Under the pieces are notes generated by a model, which made no database searches, was not told where the DNA came from, and was given only the letters and a program-made list of their open reading frames with translations. A stretch of 64,000 nucleotides of DNA from Ceratotherium simum simum. Taxonomy: Eukaryota; Chordata; Mammalia; Perissodactyla; Rhinocerotidae. The position numbers were made by a program, and so were the translations under genes. Position 1 is the first letter of the stretch, and the number at the start of each line of letters is the position of its first letter. Of the stretch, positions 1-11,300 are shown one piece after another. The stretch spans positions 1,534,553-1,598,552 of the forward strand of contig NW_004454288.1 of the NCBI RefSeq assembly GCF_000283155.1. Direction: 5' to 3'.

Positions 1-930
1 GTGTAGGCTGGCTTTCTTTTTATCTCTGCACTTGGCCAGCAACTGCCCCAGCCCTAAAGCTGAATCACCTCTCTTCTACACTACCAATTAAGTAACTAGT
101 GTTCCATGTCCAAATTCCCAGGGGAGAACCTGATTGGCCTAGCTTGGGTCAGCTGTCTACCCCTGTTCCAATAACTGGCCAGTGGGACAGAGTCCTGTAG
201 TACAATCATGGCTGCAGGGGACCCACTCTAGTGAGTGGGGAGAGTGCTTCCTTCTCTTGAGCATATTCGCTGTCAATTTCATTTAGAGAGTATCCTTTCC
301 AGAAAATTACTATTTTCCTAGAGCCAAATTTGGAATCTCATTCCTATTACCTTTATCCTACTTGGTTTTTTTCTTCATAGTACTTATTACTATATGAAAT
401 TATATAGTATATTTGTACATGTTTACTGTCTATCTTACTCTAAAGAATATAAGATTAAGACAGGCAGGAAGTTTTTCTTATTCTTGGTTATAACCATAGC
501 ACCTGGCATATTGCCTGACACATAGTAGGGAATCAAGTAAAGATCTCATGATGAAAAAAATGTTTGAGGGCCTCATCAGTCAGATCAGTTTTTTCAGAAG
601 TGGCATTCATCAGCTGGTCTAACTCTTGCCAGATTCCGACAGTTTCACTTTCATTGACTCGGAGAAATCTTGTCTCTCTCCCAAGATTTGCAATTGTAGT
701 TTGCGTTCTGGCCCATTGCCTGTAATTGGCATTGAATCCAGCTATCTGAGAGACTGAGTCTTGACAAAGACCTTGAAGTGAAGGATGGGGACAGATGGAA
801 TAGTTCACTATAGGGGGATGTTCAGTAGGGAGTATAATTAGAAGTTATCTATTCATCAGTTAATATTTTTGTCTTCTGACCACGGTAAGGAATACTTAGA
901 AAATGAGGACCCTCTGGGTGCTAGCGGGGT
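1..930. other. Intergenic upstream sequence
   Basis: No gene is recognised. A MIR-like 3' core is visible antisense near 480-540 (catagtagggaatcaa). An unassigned 91-codon antisense reading frame lies at 533-808 (see its own entry). Confidence 0.5.
533..808 (-). other. Unassigned 91-codon open frame
   Basis: An antisense ATG-to-stop frame whose composition looks protein-like (stretches such as IWQELDQLMN and TDEALKHFFHH). The open frame extends a further ten or so codons upstream of this ATG. I do not recognise a family. Its last codons run into MIR-like sequence. It could be a retrocopy fragment or chance. Confidence 0.2.
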
Positions 931-946
931 CCAGAGAGGGAAGCTT

Positions 947-1182
947 TTTTTTTTTTTTTTTGGTGAGGAGATCAGCCCTGTGCTAACATCTGCAAATCCT
1001 CCTCTTTTTTTGCTGAGGAAGACTGGCCCTGGGCTAACATCCGTGCCCATCTTCCTCCACTTTATATGGGATGACGCCACAGCATGGCTTTGCATTGGTG
1101 TGAGCCCGGGATCTGAACCCGCGAACCCCGGGCCGCTGCAGCGGAGCGCACACACTTAACTGCTTGCACCACTGGGCCGGCC
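947..1182 (-). mobile_element. ERE SINE 1
   Basis: T-rich tail, then agatcagccctg, ending in actgggccggcccc. The duplication ccagagagggaagctttt is perfect on both sides (931-948 and 1183-1200). It belongs to the form with a tttatatggg body. Confidence 0.95.
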
Positions 1183-1246
1183 CCAGAGAGGGAAGCTTTT
1201 AATCTGTTCAGGGGTGTCAGAGGTCTTTACAGATGAAGTGACCTTT

Positions 1247-1487
1247 TTATTTTGGTGAGGAAGATTAGCCCTGAGCTAACATCTGTTGCCAATCCTCCTC
1301 TTTTTGCTGAGGAAGATTGGCCCTGGGCTAACATCTGTGCTGATCATCCTCTACTTTATGCGTGGGATGCCTGCTACAGCATGGCTTGATGAGCGGTGCA
1401 TAGGTCTGCGCCCAGATCCGAACCTGTGAACCTCGGGCCTCACAGTGGAGCACGTGAACTTAACACTATGCCACCGGGCCGGCCCCG
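1247..1487 (-). mobile_element. ERE SINE 2
   Basis: Complete copy with duplication gaagtgaccttt (1235-1246 and 1488-1499), 65 bases from the previous copy and in the same orientation. Confidence 0.95.
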
Positions 1488-1499
1488 GAAGTGACCTTT

Positions 1500-2944
1500 G
1501 AAATGGGTTCTGAGGGATGGGTATGAGTTTCCCAGGTCTGTGGGGGTTGGAAGGGTATTTCAAGCAGAGGGAAGAAAAGAACTTCACCAAGTTTGGCGTG
1601 ATTGGCATCAAGGCTAGGAGTTGAGGGAGTGGTAGAAGAAGTGGCTGAGAAACCAGGCAGAGAGGGGAGATCCAAATGGCCCTTCTTTGCCAGGTCAAGG
1701 GTATCAGGCTGCCGTCTGATGCAAATAACAAAAAATCCAGATTCAAACCAGCTTAAACAAGATTTAGTATCCCACATAACAGGAAGTTCAGAGGTAAGGC
1801 AGGCTCTAGGGTCGATTAATTAAGCATTCAGTGACGTCAGTGAGGTCTTTCGGCTCACTGCTCTACTGGCCCCAGCATCTGCAACAGCCTTGGGTTTGTT
1901 TGCTCTGCTCACAACTGGCTGCCTAAAGCAGCTGGGCCTCTCTGCACTTCCTCTGGTGCAGAGACAGAGTCTGGTCGGAGGGAAAGGGGCTTTCTGTGGC
2001 TCTCTCCCTAAAAGCAAGGAAACTTCTCCAGCACCCTCCTCCTCCTGACTTCCCCATTCTTGAACCCGTCACTACTGGGGAAGTGGGAGGGTAGTCCCCA
2101 CAGACCAGTCAAACCCGGAGCTGAGGTGCATGGCTGGAGTGGGGACTGGTGGGTACCTGAACAAAGTGGGAGTTTGGTTAGTGAAGATATGAGTTGGGTC
2201 TTCATGAAGTGAAAGGTGAGGAGCGGTTGAAATGTTTTAAGCAGGGAAGTGACCTGATCAGATCTGTGTTTTTCTTAAAGATCATTCTGGCAGCTATTAC
2301 TGGGCCCAGGACAGGCCGCCCTAAAATATTGCACAAGGGCATATTGATTATTTTGAATTAAAGCCACTTGAGAAGCAGCCAGTACAAGAAGGGCACTTTG
2401 ACCTTCCTTTGTCTCTCTGAATGCAGGAAATAAATCTCCCATGTGAAAGGTGCTCTCCCTGCATTCTTATCACCAGAGCTAGGGAATTCAGGGCCTAGAA
2501 GCCTGTATAAACAAACTTTGTTACTTTTAGTAATTTACTACCTCAAGCCTAAACTCTGCTTAGATTCTTCACTAATTACATATCCCAAACCTAAGTTTCT
2601 TTGTCCTGTCAATTCCTCACGAATTTATTGTTTCTTTGTGTAGAAAGATAGATAAACTGCCTGAGTTGTTCACTCTCTGAGCATAATTTTTCTATGATCT
2701 CTCATGCACATGTATTAAATTGGTTTTTCTCCTGTTAATCTGGTCTTTTGTCAGTTTTATCATTAGTCCAGCCATAAGAACTCGAGAGTGGTAAAGAGGG
2801 GAATTTCACCCCCTCCAACACCATGCCAAAGAGAGATTTGAACAGGGCTAGCCCAGAAACAAGGAGCCTCGGTAGGAGATGATTGAAAAATGAGGCATGA
2901 AGGAGGCTGTTGTCACGATAAGCCATGTTTCCTCATCATGGCCT
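1500..2944. other. Intergenic, old degenerate repeats
   Basis: 1730-1950 resembles the old repeat with cagcttaaacaag also seen at 44.4 kb. 2220-2300 (ttaagcagggaagtgacctg) resembles a repeat also seen at 55.9 kb. No gene signal. Confidence 0.45.
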
Positions 2945-3435
2945 GACTCTGGTCTACCTTTCCAGCTGTGCTTCACCAATTCCTGCCCATAAATGCCTTC
3001 TTCTCTGGTCTCCAGCCACATAAGCCTTCCTTAGGTCCCTGGGCATGCTGGGTTCCTTCCTGCCTTTGTATTGCTTTCTCTCTCTGGAATACTCTTGGCC
3101 ACCTGCTCTCCTTCCACTTGCCTAGTCACTTCTTTCTTAGCCTTCAGATCTCAGCTCCACTATCACCTCCTTAGGGAAGCCTCTGGCTTCCTCCCAGAAG
3201 ATCTCCTTCCTCTGTCATTAATCATCAGCACCCTATTCTTTTCCATAGCACACAGCTGGAATTGATTGTGTAAATAATGGTGTAAGTAATTAGTTCTGCA
3301 GTTATTTGTTACTGTCAGGTTGTAAAGTCCATGAGAACAGGGACCTCGTCTGTCTGGTTCACTACTGTACACCTAGTACTGAGAATGGTGCCTGTTCACA
3401 TAGTAGGCCCTCAGTAAATATTGTTGAATGAAAGA
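2945..3435 (+). mobile_element. L2 LINE 3' end
   Basis: The sequence follows the L2 3' consensus, with cacctccttagggaagcc, then gagaacagggacctcg, ending tagtaggccctcagtaaa. Truncated and decayed, with no intact ORF. Confidence 0.75.
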
Positions 3436-4817
3436 CCAGACGCACATCTGATTGAATTGAATGGTCAGGGTGAGCAACCAAGTACACAGGTGCTGGCTTT
3501 GCCAAAGTCACTATGTTTAGTTAAGATACTGTTTTGCAGCATTCAGGAACTTCACGTCACTTGTGGTTACTATTTTCATCCGTGAATCACAGGATGGGAA
3601 TGTTTTTTTAATTTAGAAGGTGGTATAAATTTGGCTTGGCACTCATGCTCATGATGCCTTGGAGATCTCCAACTTATCCTTCATAGCTGGACAAAATGTT
3701 AGGGTCACAGCCTTTCCCTCCAGGCTGGCGTCCCCTCAGCTCTGCCACCTACCACCCCCCTCAATCCTAACTGCAGTAGGACAGCCTAGTCAAGAGGGGA
3801 AGGCCTTCTCTATCTTGAGAACCCCTCTTGACTGAGTCCATTCAATCCTGTCTTCATTCATTCATTCGACAAACACCTACTATGTGTCAGGCCCTGTTAG
3901 GCCTGGGCGTGTGGAAAGGAATAAGACAAGGGCTCATTAAGTGTGGGTGCTCGGTCCACAGGTGCTTGTCACGCCCATTTACTTACTGTATTTGTGAAGC
4001 TTTTAAAAATAAACAAACAAATGCACAAAAGATAAGGCTCCTGCCTCAAAGAGATCAGAGTCTCATGGGAGACTAACAAGTACAATAACACAAGTGTGGA
4101 GCGGGTGGTTGAAGGGGCAGGCAAAACGATACAGGGATGTGGATATCCTTGGGTGGGGGAAGCCAGTTGGGGAACACTTTCTCGAGAAGGAATTAGGTTG
4201 TTGCTTTTTAATTTTAATTTCAGATAAACAGCAAGTAATTTTTCAGTATAAGAACGTCTAATGCAATATTTGCAACGTACTTGTGCTAAAACATTATTTG
4301 CTGTTTGTCTGCAATTCAGATTTAACTGGGCTTCCTGTATTTTTATTGGCTAAATCTGGCAGCCCAACTCTAAAGTAGTTTGACAGACAACAGAGAGAGG
4401 ACATTCCTGGCTGAGGGAACAGAACATGCAAAGGTAAGCAATGGGGAAAGAAGGAATCGAGGTCCAGTTAGCTCCCATCTGGTGCTTAGAGCTAAGCAGC
4501 GAGTGCCAGAGGACTCCAGTTCCACCAATAGTTATTTTGTCCTATTAAGTGCTAGAAGTTCGATGAATTAGACATGGGCCCTGCCTATAGTCCAGAAAGG
4601 GGAGACAGACCATGGGCCATACACATGACATAGGGAAGGAAATGGAAAGCAGAGGGGAGCTAGGGCAGGAAGGGCTGCACAAGCAGGCAAGAGGGGGCCT
4701 AGGAAGGCCTCGTGGGGGGTGACACGTAGTTTTGTCTGAAGCCAAAGCCTATACATGCAACCACTACATTGAACTCCCAAACCACTTCCTTACTGCCCAC
4801 TTATTCTTTAACCTTTT
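3436..4817. other. Intergenic, no gene seen
   Basis: A MIR/L2-like scrap lies at 3850-4085 (ttcattcgacaaacacctac). The rest shows nothing I can name. Confidence 0.4.
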
Positions 4818-5110
4818 TTTTTTTTGGTGAGGGAGATCAGCCCTGAGCTAACATCCGTGCTAATCCTCCTCTTTTTGCTGAGGAAGACCCGCTCTGAGCT
4901 AACATCTATTGCCAATCCTCCTCCTTTTTTTCTTCCCCAAAGCCCCAGTAGATAGCTGTATGTCATAGTTGCACATCCTTCTAGCTGCTGTATGTGGGAT
5001 GTGGCCTCAGCATGGCTGGAGAAGCGGTGCGTCAGTGCGCGCCCGGGATCCGAACCCGGGCGCCAGTAGCAGAGCGCGTGCACTTAACCGCTAAGCCACA
5101 GGGCCGGCCC
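4818..5110 (-). mobile_element. ERE SINE 3 (long form)
   Basis: Long form containing both the cagggctgatctt-type module and the cagcaactagaagg-type body. Duplication ctttaacctttt at about 4806-4817 and 5112-5123. Confidence 0.95.
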
Positions 5111-5370
5111 TCTTTAACCTTTTAGTTGTGGTCCCCAGACCAGCAGCATCAGCATCGCTTGGAGACTAATTAGACAGACAGATTCTTGGGCATCCCCAGA
5201 CCTACTGAATCAGAAACTGTGTGGGTTGGGCCCTGCAGTCTGTTTTAACAAGCCCTCCAGGTGATTCTGACAAATGCTAGTTTGAAAACCACTGATCTAC
5301 ATGTCAAAATGTTAAATGATTGCAGGTGCTTAAAATAAGTAACGTAAGCCAGGTATAAGAAACACTTAGG

Positions 5371-5588
5371 GGAGCCCACTTGGTGGCGCAGCGGTTAAGC
5401 GCACATTCAGCTTCGGATCCCGGGCACCACCGACACACTGCTAGTCAAGCCACAGCTGTGGCGGCGTCCCATATAAAGTAGAGGAAGGTGGGCACGGATG
5501 TTAGCCCAGGGCCAGTCTTCCTTAGCAAAAAAGAGGAGGATTGGCGTCAGATGTTAGCTCAGGGCTGATCTTCCTCACAAAAAAATAA
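5371..5588 (+). mobile_element. ERE SINE 4
   Basis: Divergent head (ggagcccacttggtggcg) and normal tail (gatcttcctcac, A-rich). Imperfect 14-base duplication, aagaaacacttagg against aagaaatatttagg. Confidence 0.88.
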
Positions 5589-5760
5589 AAGAAATATTTA
5601 GGAAGTGATGGATGGTCCTTGGCAAAAGGGAGAGCTCCTGCCCCCTCTACAGGGCACCCTCTCTAGTCATCTCCAGGCATTTGTTGCAATGAGCAAACCC
5701 AGTTCCCGTGCTGTCAGATGTTTACAATTTTCAAGAGATGAACATGTGTTAAAGATTTTT

Positions 5761-5955
5761 TTGGGGTGAGGAAGATTGGCCCTGAGCCAACATGTGTGCC
5801 AGTCTTCCAGTCTTCCTCTATTTTCTATGTGGGACGCCGCCACAGCATGGCTCAATGAGTGGTGTGTCTGTCCATGCCCAGGATCCGAAACCTCTAACCC
5901 CCAGCCACTGAAGCTGAGTGCACAAACTTAATCACTATGCTACTGGGCCAGCCCC
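5761..5955 (-). mobile_element. ERE SINE 5
   Basis: ggtgaggaagattggccc through actgggccagcccc. Weak duplication aaagattttt against aaagctttta. Older, diverged copy. Confidence 0.85.
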
Positions 5956-6040
5956 AAAGCTTTTATTTAACTCATTAATGAAGAAACTGGTGAGATGTCA
6001 CAACTAGTTCAAAGGAGAATCCAAACAACAGACACATTTA

Positions 6041-6342
6041 GGGCCGGCCCCGTGGCTTAGCGGTTAAGTGCGCATGCTCCGCTGCTGGCGGCCCGGGTTC
6101 GGATCCTGGGCATGCATCGACGCACCGCTTCTCCGGCCATGCTGAGGCCGTGTCCTACATACAGCAACTAGAAGGATGTGCAGCTGTGACATACAACTGT
6201 CTACTGGGGCTTTGGAGGAAAAACAAAAAAGGAGGAGGATTGGCAATAGATGTTAGCTCAGAGCCGGTCTTCCTCAACAAAAAGAGGAGGATTAGCATGG
6301 ATGTTAGCTCAGGGCTGATCTTCCTCACAAAAAAAAATAAAT
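6041..6342 (+). mobile_element. ERE SINE 6 (long form)
   Basis: Full-length copy, 11 of 12 matching duplication (cagacacattta at 6029-6040, cagactcattta at 6343-6354). Confidence 0.95.
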
Positions 6343-6606
6343 CAGACTCATTTATAGGTCAGGAATATTGAAATGAATGTGCAAAGGGAGGCAAAACTGA
6401 TTTTTCCACAGGGAGAGAGTTGTGTCTTCCTGGGACAGAATTTATTTGCACGTCTATAGGCAAGAATAATTTTCCATTGCTTTCAGTTATCTACTGTTTA
6501 CAGAGATGTAAAATAATTCCCAAAGAACCAAAATCAGATAACACAGAAGGGTGTGCTATAGACAATGCACAGTTTTCACTGAAATACAAAATCTCCCCTA
6601 CATGAA

Positions 6607-6960
6607 TAATGTTATGGACTGAACGTGTCCCCTTAAAATTCATATGTTGAAGCTCTAACCTGCATGTGATGGTATTTGGAGGTGAGGGCTTTGGGGTGTA
6701 ATTAGGTTTAGATGCTGTTAGGAGGGTGGGGCCCTTATGATGGGATTAGGGCCCTTATAAGAGGAAGAGACCAGAGCTGTCTCTCTCCACTGTGTGAGCA
6801 CACAGCATGAAGGCAGCCCTCTGCAAACCAAGAAGAGGGTTCTCCCTAAGAACTCAATGTGCAGCACCTTGATCTTGGACTTAGCCTCCAGACCTGTGAG
6901 AATTAAATGTCTGTCCTTTAGCCCACCCACTTTACGGTATTTTGTTATAACCCCCCAAGT
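6607..6960 (+). repeat. Old LTR-like interspersed repeat (MaLR type, family uncertain)
   Basis: Starts ttatggactgaacgtgtccc and contains gatgggattagggccctt and cagacctgtgagaatt, as in widespread mammalian LTR repeats. No internal genes. Family name not certain. Confidence 0.55.
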
Positions 6961-8039
6961 TTACTAAGACAGGTAACAACCGTAAAAGGTTTAGCATAGA
7001 ACCTGGCACATGGTAAGCAGCTCAGTCACTTGTCATTCAGCAACAGTTTCATAATTTCCATGTAGAAAGGGGCTGTGGGCAGCAAATCTATCAGATGGAG
7101 ATGTGTGTGGACTTATTTTGGAGCTGAGATAGCACAGCAAATGTGCTTTTTAACTTAGATTGTGTATTTGTGGTAGGGATGGGACCTGAAGTTCCATAGC
7201 TACCTCTTGTTGCTTCCACTGTTCATTTGGCCATTCAACAAATACTTATTGGCACTGGTGTGCCAGGCACTATTCTAGAAGTCTACAAAGGAAAGTCCCT
7301 GCTTATATTAGTGGGGTGAAACAGGTAATGCAGCGTGTAGAGAATTTGTGCTTCAGTGGAAAATTATGCATTGTTTAGACAGCACACCTTTCCAGGCCTA
7401 GCTTTCATTGCCTCAGAGATGTCTTACAACTCTGTTAGTTGTAGAGAATTGATACCAATGCAAATAATCCTTGCCTATAGACATGCAAATTAATTCCGTC
7501 TGCTGGATGGAACAACCCTTGCTGCTGGTAGAAGATCTAGTTTTGAGTCCATTTGCCCATCTGTTCCAACATTCCTTTATTCTGTATAAATTTGCCCTTT
7601 TATGACTTCTCTTTTGAACGAATTATAAAGTCTGCATGGTTCCCTCATTTAGCGAATTAAAGAAAATATTTAACACATGTTCATTTCATATCATTTCATA
7701 ATGTATGAGAATCATGTCTTTTTTGGGGGGAAATGATCCTTTAACAAAATAAGTAAATCTCTAGTACCTCGATAGTGTAATGTGTTAGGGAGAAAATAAG
7801 GTCGAGTATGGAGGGAAGCGGGGCATGTCATTTTAGAGAAGGTGGTGGAGGAAGACCCTCCTGAATAAAAATACTAAAAGAATTATTCGTTACCTGAAAT
7901 TCAGATTTCACCAGGCATCCTGTATTTTATCTGTCAAGCCTACTTCTGGAGGATGAGAGGGCGCAGGCCTTGGGAGGCTGGCTTGATGGGCTTTGAGCAG
8001 GTTGGTGGTCTGGAAGAAAGAAGACTGGGCGAGCCTGAC
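6961..8039. other. Intergenic, upstream of GGA2
   Basis: MIR/L2-like scraps near 7220-7275 (caacaaatacttattgg). Otherwise A/T-rich unique sequence leading into the CpG island. No EARS2 exon is recognised, although human synteny would place EARS2 further upstream. Confidence 0.45.
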
Positions 8040-8132
8040 CCTCCAGCGCGGTGCCGGGATCTCCGTGGGGCAGCGTGGGACCTGCGCGGAGGCGTGGCCT
8101 GGTGGGCGTGGCCTCCTCTGGCCCCGCCCTAT

Positions 8133-8138
8133 CACGTG
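8133..8138 (+). promoter_or_regulatory. E-box CACGTG in GGA2 promoter
   Basis: Palindromic CACGTG in the context atCACGTGcc, directly upstream of the probable start of GGA2. It is a candidate site for USF/MYC/TFE-type bHLH factors, inferred from motif and position only. Confidence 0.45.
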
Positions 8139-8175
8139 CCGACCCGCGCCCGCCGCGTCGGCAGCCCCGGAGCGC

Positions 8176-8301
8176 NNNNNNNNNNNNNNNNNNNNNNNNN
8201 NNNNNNNNNNNNNNNNNNNNNNNNNNNNNNNNNNNNNNNNNNNNNNNNNNNNNNNNNNNNNNNNNNNNNNNNNNNNNNNNNNNNNNNNNNNNNNNNNNNN
8301 N
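8176..8301. other. Assembly gap (126 N)
   Basis: Run of 126 N inside the GGA2 CpG island. By reading frame and comparison with the family length, it hides the GGA2 start codon and about 12 codons. Confidence 1.
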
Positions 8302-8302
8302 G

Positions 8303-8357
8303 GCCGAGTCGGTCGAGGGTCCCCGGGGGCCGGCGGCGGCGCTGGAGCTGTGGCTCA
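8303..8357 (+). CDS. GGA2: GGA2 exon 1 (visible 3' part)
   Basis: The frame ending in LELWL, followed by a split Asn codon (a|at), matches the start of the GGA VHS domain. The 5' part with the ATG is hidden in the N gap. The donor is ctca|gtgagt. GC content is very high, as expected in a CpG-island first exon. Confidence 0.9.
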
Positions 8358-11300
8358 GTGAGTAGCCAGGCCGCCCCTCGGCGGGCTCAGCGCCGCCCGT
8401 GAGGCCTCGCCTCCCGCCTCCCGGGGCCTTTCTTCTGCGGCCGGCGGGCGGGGAGATGACCCCGGGGAGCCCGGCGCGGGGGGAGGGTCGCCGAGGGGTC
8501 CCCCGAGAGGAGCCCCAGGAACCCGCCCGGGCTGCAGACCGCAGCTTGGGCGCTCTGCTCCCCCCACTGCCCACCCCCACTGCCCACCCCCACTCTGGTC
8601 TCAGTACATGAACATCATTAACAACGTAATGGCTAACGTTTGTTACGCGTTTCTTTCCTGCCAAGCATTTCAGCAATTGTTAATCGTCATTACGACCCCG
8701 AGAGACAGCTTCTATTAACCCCGTTTAGAGATGGGAACGTGTAGACCTAAGGAGACTCAGTCGTGCAAGATACGCAGCCTCTTGCGGGCTATTTGGGGCT
8801 GAGAAAGATCTCTATCTGGCTGCAGTCTTGACTGTCAAAACAAGCCCCTTTTTCCTTTTGTGTATGGTTACTCTGACCGGACTTGTTATGGGTGTTTCCT
8901 GTAAGCTTCACGACAGTCCTGGGGGGCAGGGGTTGTTGTTATCCCTGTGTTCCCCATGAGGAATTGAGATTCAAAGAGGGTGAAGGATGTGCTGCTTGTA
9001 TTGGGCTCTGCTGAGTGCTGGGGAAACTGAGAAGCGGAACACAGTGTCTTCGTGGGTACGAGGCAACCATAACAGCACCTCGTTATAATTGGCGGGGGTG
9101 GGTGCGTTTGTTTAATGTGTGGTGGTGGGAGTTGGTTTGTTTCCTTGGGCATTGTCTCAGCAGACATAGCATTTGAGTGGACAATGGAGGCGACAAGACA
9201 GGAAACTGCATGTGCAAAAGCTGGGGGACGAGCGAGTGTGGAGCATTCTGGGAACAAGTAGGTCAGTACTGCGGGAGTGCAAAGCCCCGAGAGCCTGGAA
9301 AAGAGGCTGTACGGCTAATCGGGGCAAGATCTTCAAGGGGCTCGCATGCTGCAGAAAGGAGTTTATATTTTATCCCATGAAGGGGGTGGGGGTGTTGGAG
9401 GTTTTAGCCAGAGAATCTGTGATCAAGTACACCTGTTAAAAGCATCACCTGCAGCCCTGTGGAGTTGAATTGGTTAGGGAGGGTGAGACTTCAGACAGGG
9501 AGTAGGTAAAAAGCTCTTTTGGTAGTGTTTAGGGGCTGAAGTAGGACAGAGACATTGGGAAGGAGAGTAGAAATAATTAGCAGGCACTGTCAGCCGCCTT
9601 GATGCATTAGAAGGGAGGCAGGAGAGCAAGAGGAATCTAGAATGGATCCTAGGTTTCAGGCCCCAATAACTGGTTGGTTACAGATGCCTCACCTGTGAGG
9701 AGGAGCTGGTTTAGGGAGGAGACAGTCGAGTTTTGGAGTGGGAGGTGCTTGTGGCACGTCACAGGGACCATCTCTGGGCAGTTGGTTGTCTCCTGGGAGG
9801 GTCAGAGCTGGAGGTCAGCTTGGGAGTCTTCAGTTCACTGGCAGTGAGCTTGTCCAGGGAGGAGGTAAATTGAGAAGAGCAGAGGTTTGCAGATGGAGCG
9901 TGGAGAACCTCAGCTTTTAAGAAGCAGATGGGAAAAGCAGTCTGAAGACGGAAGTCAGAGCAGACCCACGCAGGGGGAAAGCTGGGAGGGTGAGGAGCCA
10001 CTGATCTCAAAGGAAGGGTGTAGTTGGTAAGTAGTTTTGCTGCTGAAAGATGGAGGGAGGAGAAGGAGGAACTTTGAATTTGGCAACCAAAAGCTTATTA
10101 ATAAGATATCTTTGGGTAGATGGTGGGGACAGAAGGTAGTTGAATAGGAGGCAGTGGAGAACAGTAGGCTAAGAGTTGCAAAAAAAAAAAAAAGTCCAGT
10201 GGGTTAGGTTAGAGGACAGCTAGCAGCTGACCCACGGAGGAGGGTTCTTCAGTGCCAGCTGTTTAGGCTCATGTGATCCCAAAGTTGCTAGATCTTTCAG
10301 TTTTTCAGGTAGAGCTGGAACCTGTATTTTTATGGGAAATCTCTTAAGTTTTTAGAACTTGGCAGCTACTTTGAAATATAAAGCTTGTCTGGGGCAGGCT
10401 AGACAGAGTTAATCTGGGGGGAGGGTGTAGCCCCTGGCCACCAGCCTTTTTTTTTCTTTTTTAATGATGTTTGAATGTGAAATGAAGGAGAGAAGATAGC
10501 TAGAGGGAATTCAGATATAAAGGAGGGCTTAAAAGGTGAGAGGCACCTGTGAGCCTCTCTGTGCTGATGTGCCTTTGGGAAACTGTCCCTCCTCAATTCA
10601 AGGTCCAATGTTCAAGCCATTGGAAAGGGGTGTAAAGGAAGTCAGCCGGAGCAGAAAGGGATGCCTTGGCCTAAAGGGCACTGTTTGTTTTTCTAACTGG
10701 GGAAGAAGATGAAGATGATTGCACATGCAAATAAGTTTGTCAGTATCATCACCACCCCCCTGACGGTTGGGGGCTGAGGTGGAAGAGGGGGCTTGAAGAA
10801 GGTGGGGAAGTTTGGGAATGGCTGGTAAGAGAAACAAAAGGGAGCCCACCTGGACACTTGAGAACAGGGTTTCTCAGCCTCATCACTGTTGCCTAACTCT
10901 GTGTTGTGGCGGCCCGTCCTGTGCGTTATAGGATGTTTAGTAGAATCCCTGGCCAGATATCAATAGCACACACCCTCTTCCTGGTCATGACAACCAAAAA
11001 TGTCTCCAAACATCACCAGATGTCCCCACATCAGAAATGTGTCTTATCGCCTTCATGGTTGAGTAATTCCCCCGCCCCCTCTCCCCTCCACTAGGAGCAG
11101 AAAAGGGGAACTGTGGTTTAAACCAGATTTGCTAGGAGGTGGGGGTGGGGCACGGTGGTACCGTGGAAGGACAGGGGCGTAGAGGGGTTGGTATGGCAGG
11201 GACAGGAGTGTCGCTGAAGGAATGCATGAGTCTAGCTAGGCTGGATGGGGAAGGAAGTCACTTTTGGTGGGGTCTGAGGACTGCTGAGCTCAGGTCACTG

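Larger units (their letters stand above)
8040..8570 (+). promoter_or_regulatory. GGA2: GGA2 CpG-island promoter
   Basis: GC-rich, CpG-dense sequence surrounds the gap and exon 1. Upstream of the gap there are KLF/Sp-like boxes (ggcgtggc near 8093 and 8105, ccccgccc at about 8122) and a CACGTG E-box at 8133-8138. There is no TATA box. The transcription start is probably between about 8140 and the gap. Confidence 0.75.

Noticed and set aside
1..8039. EARS2 last exon upstream of GGA2
   Set aside because: Human synteny suggests EARS2 upstream on the same strand, but no matching coding exon is seen here. It probably lies beyond the left edge.
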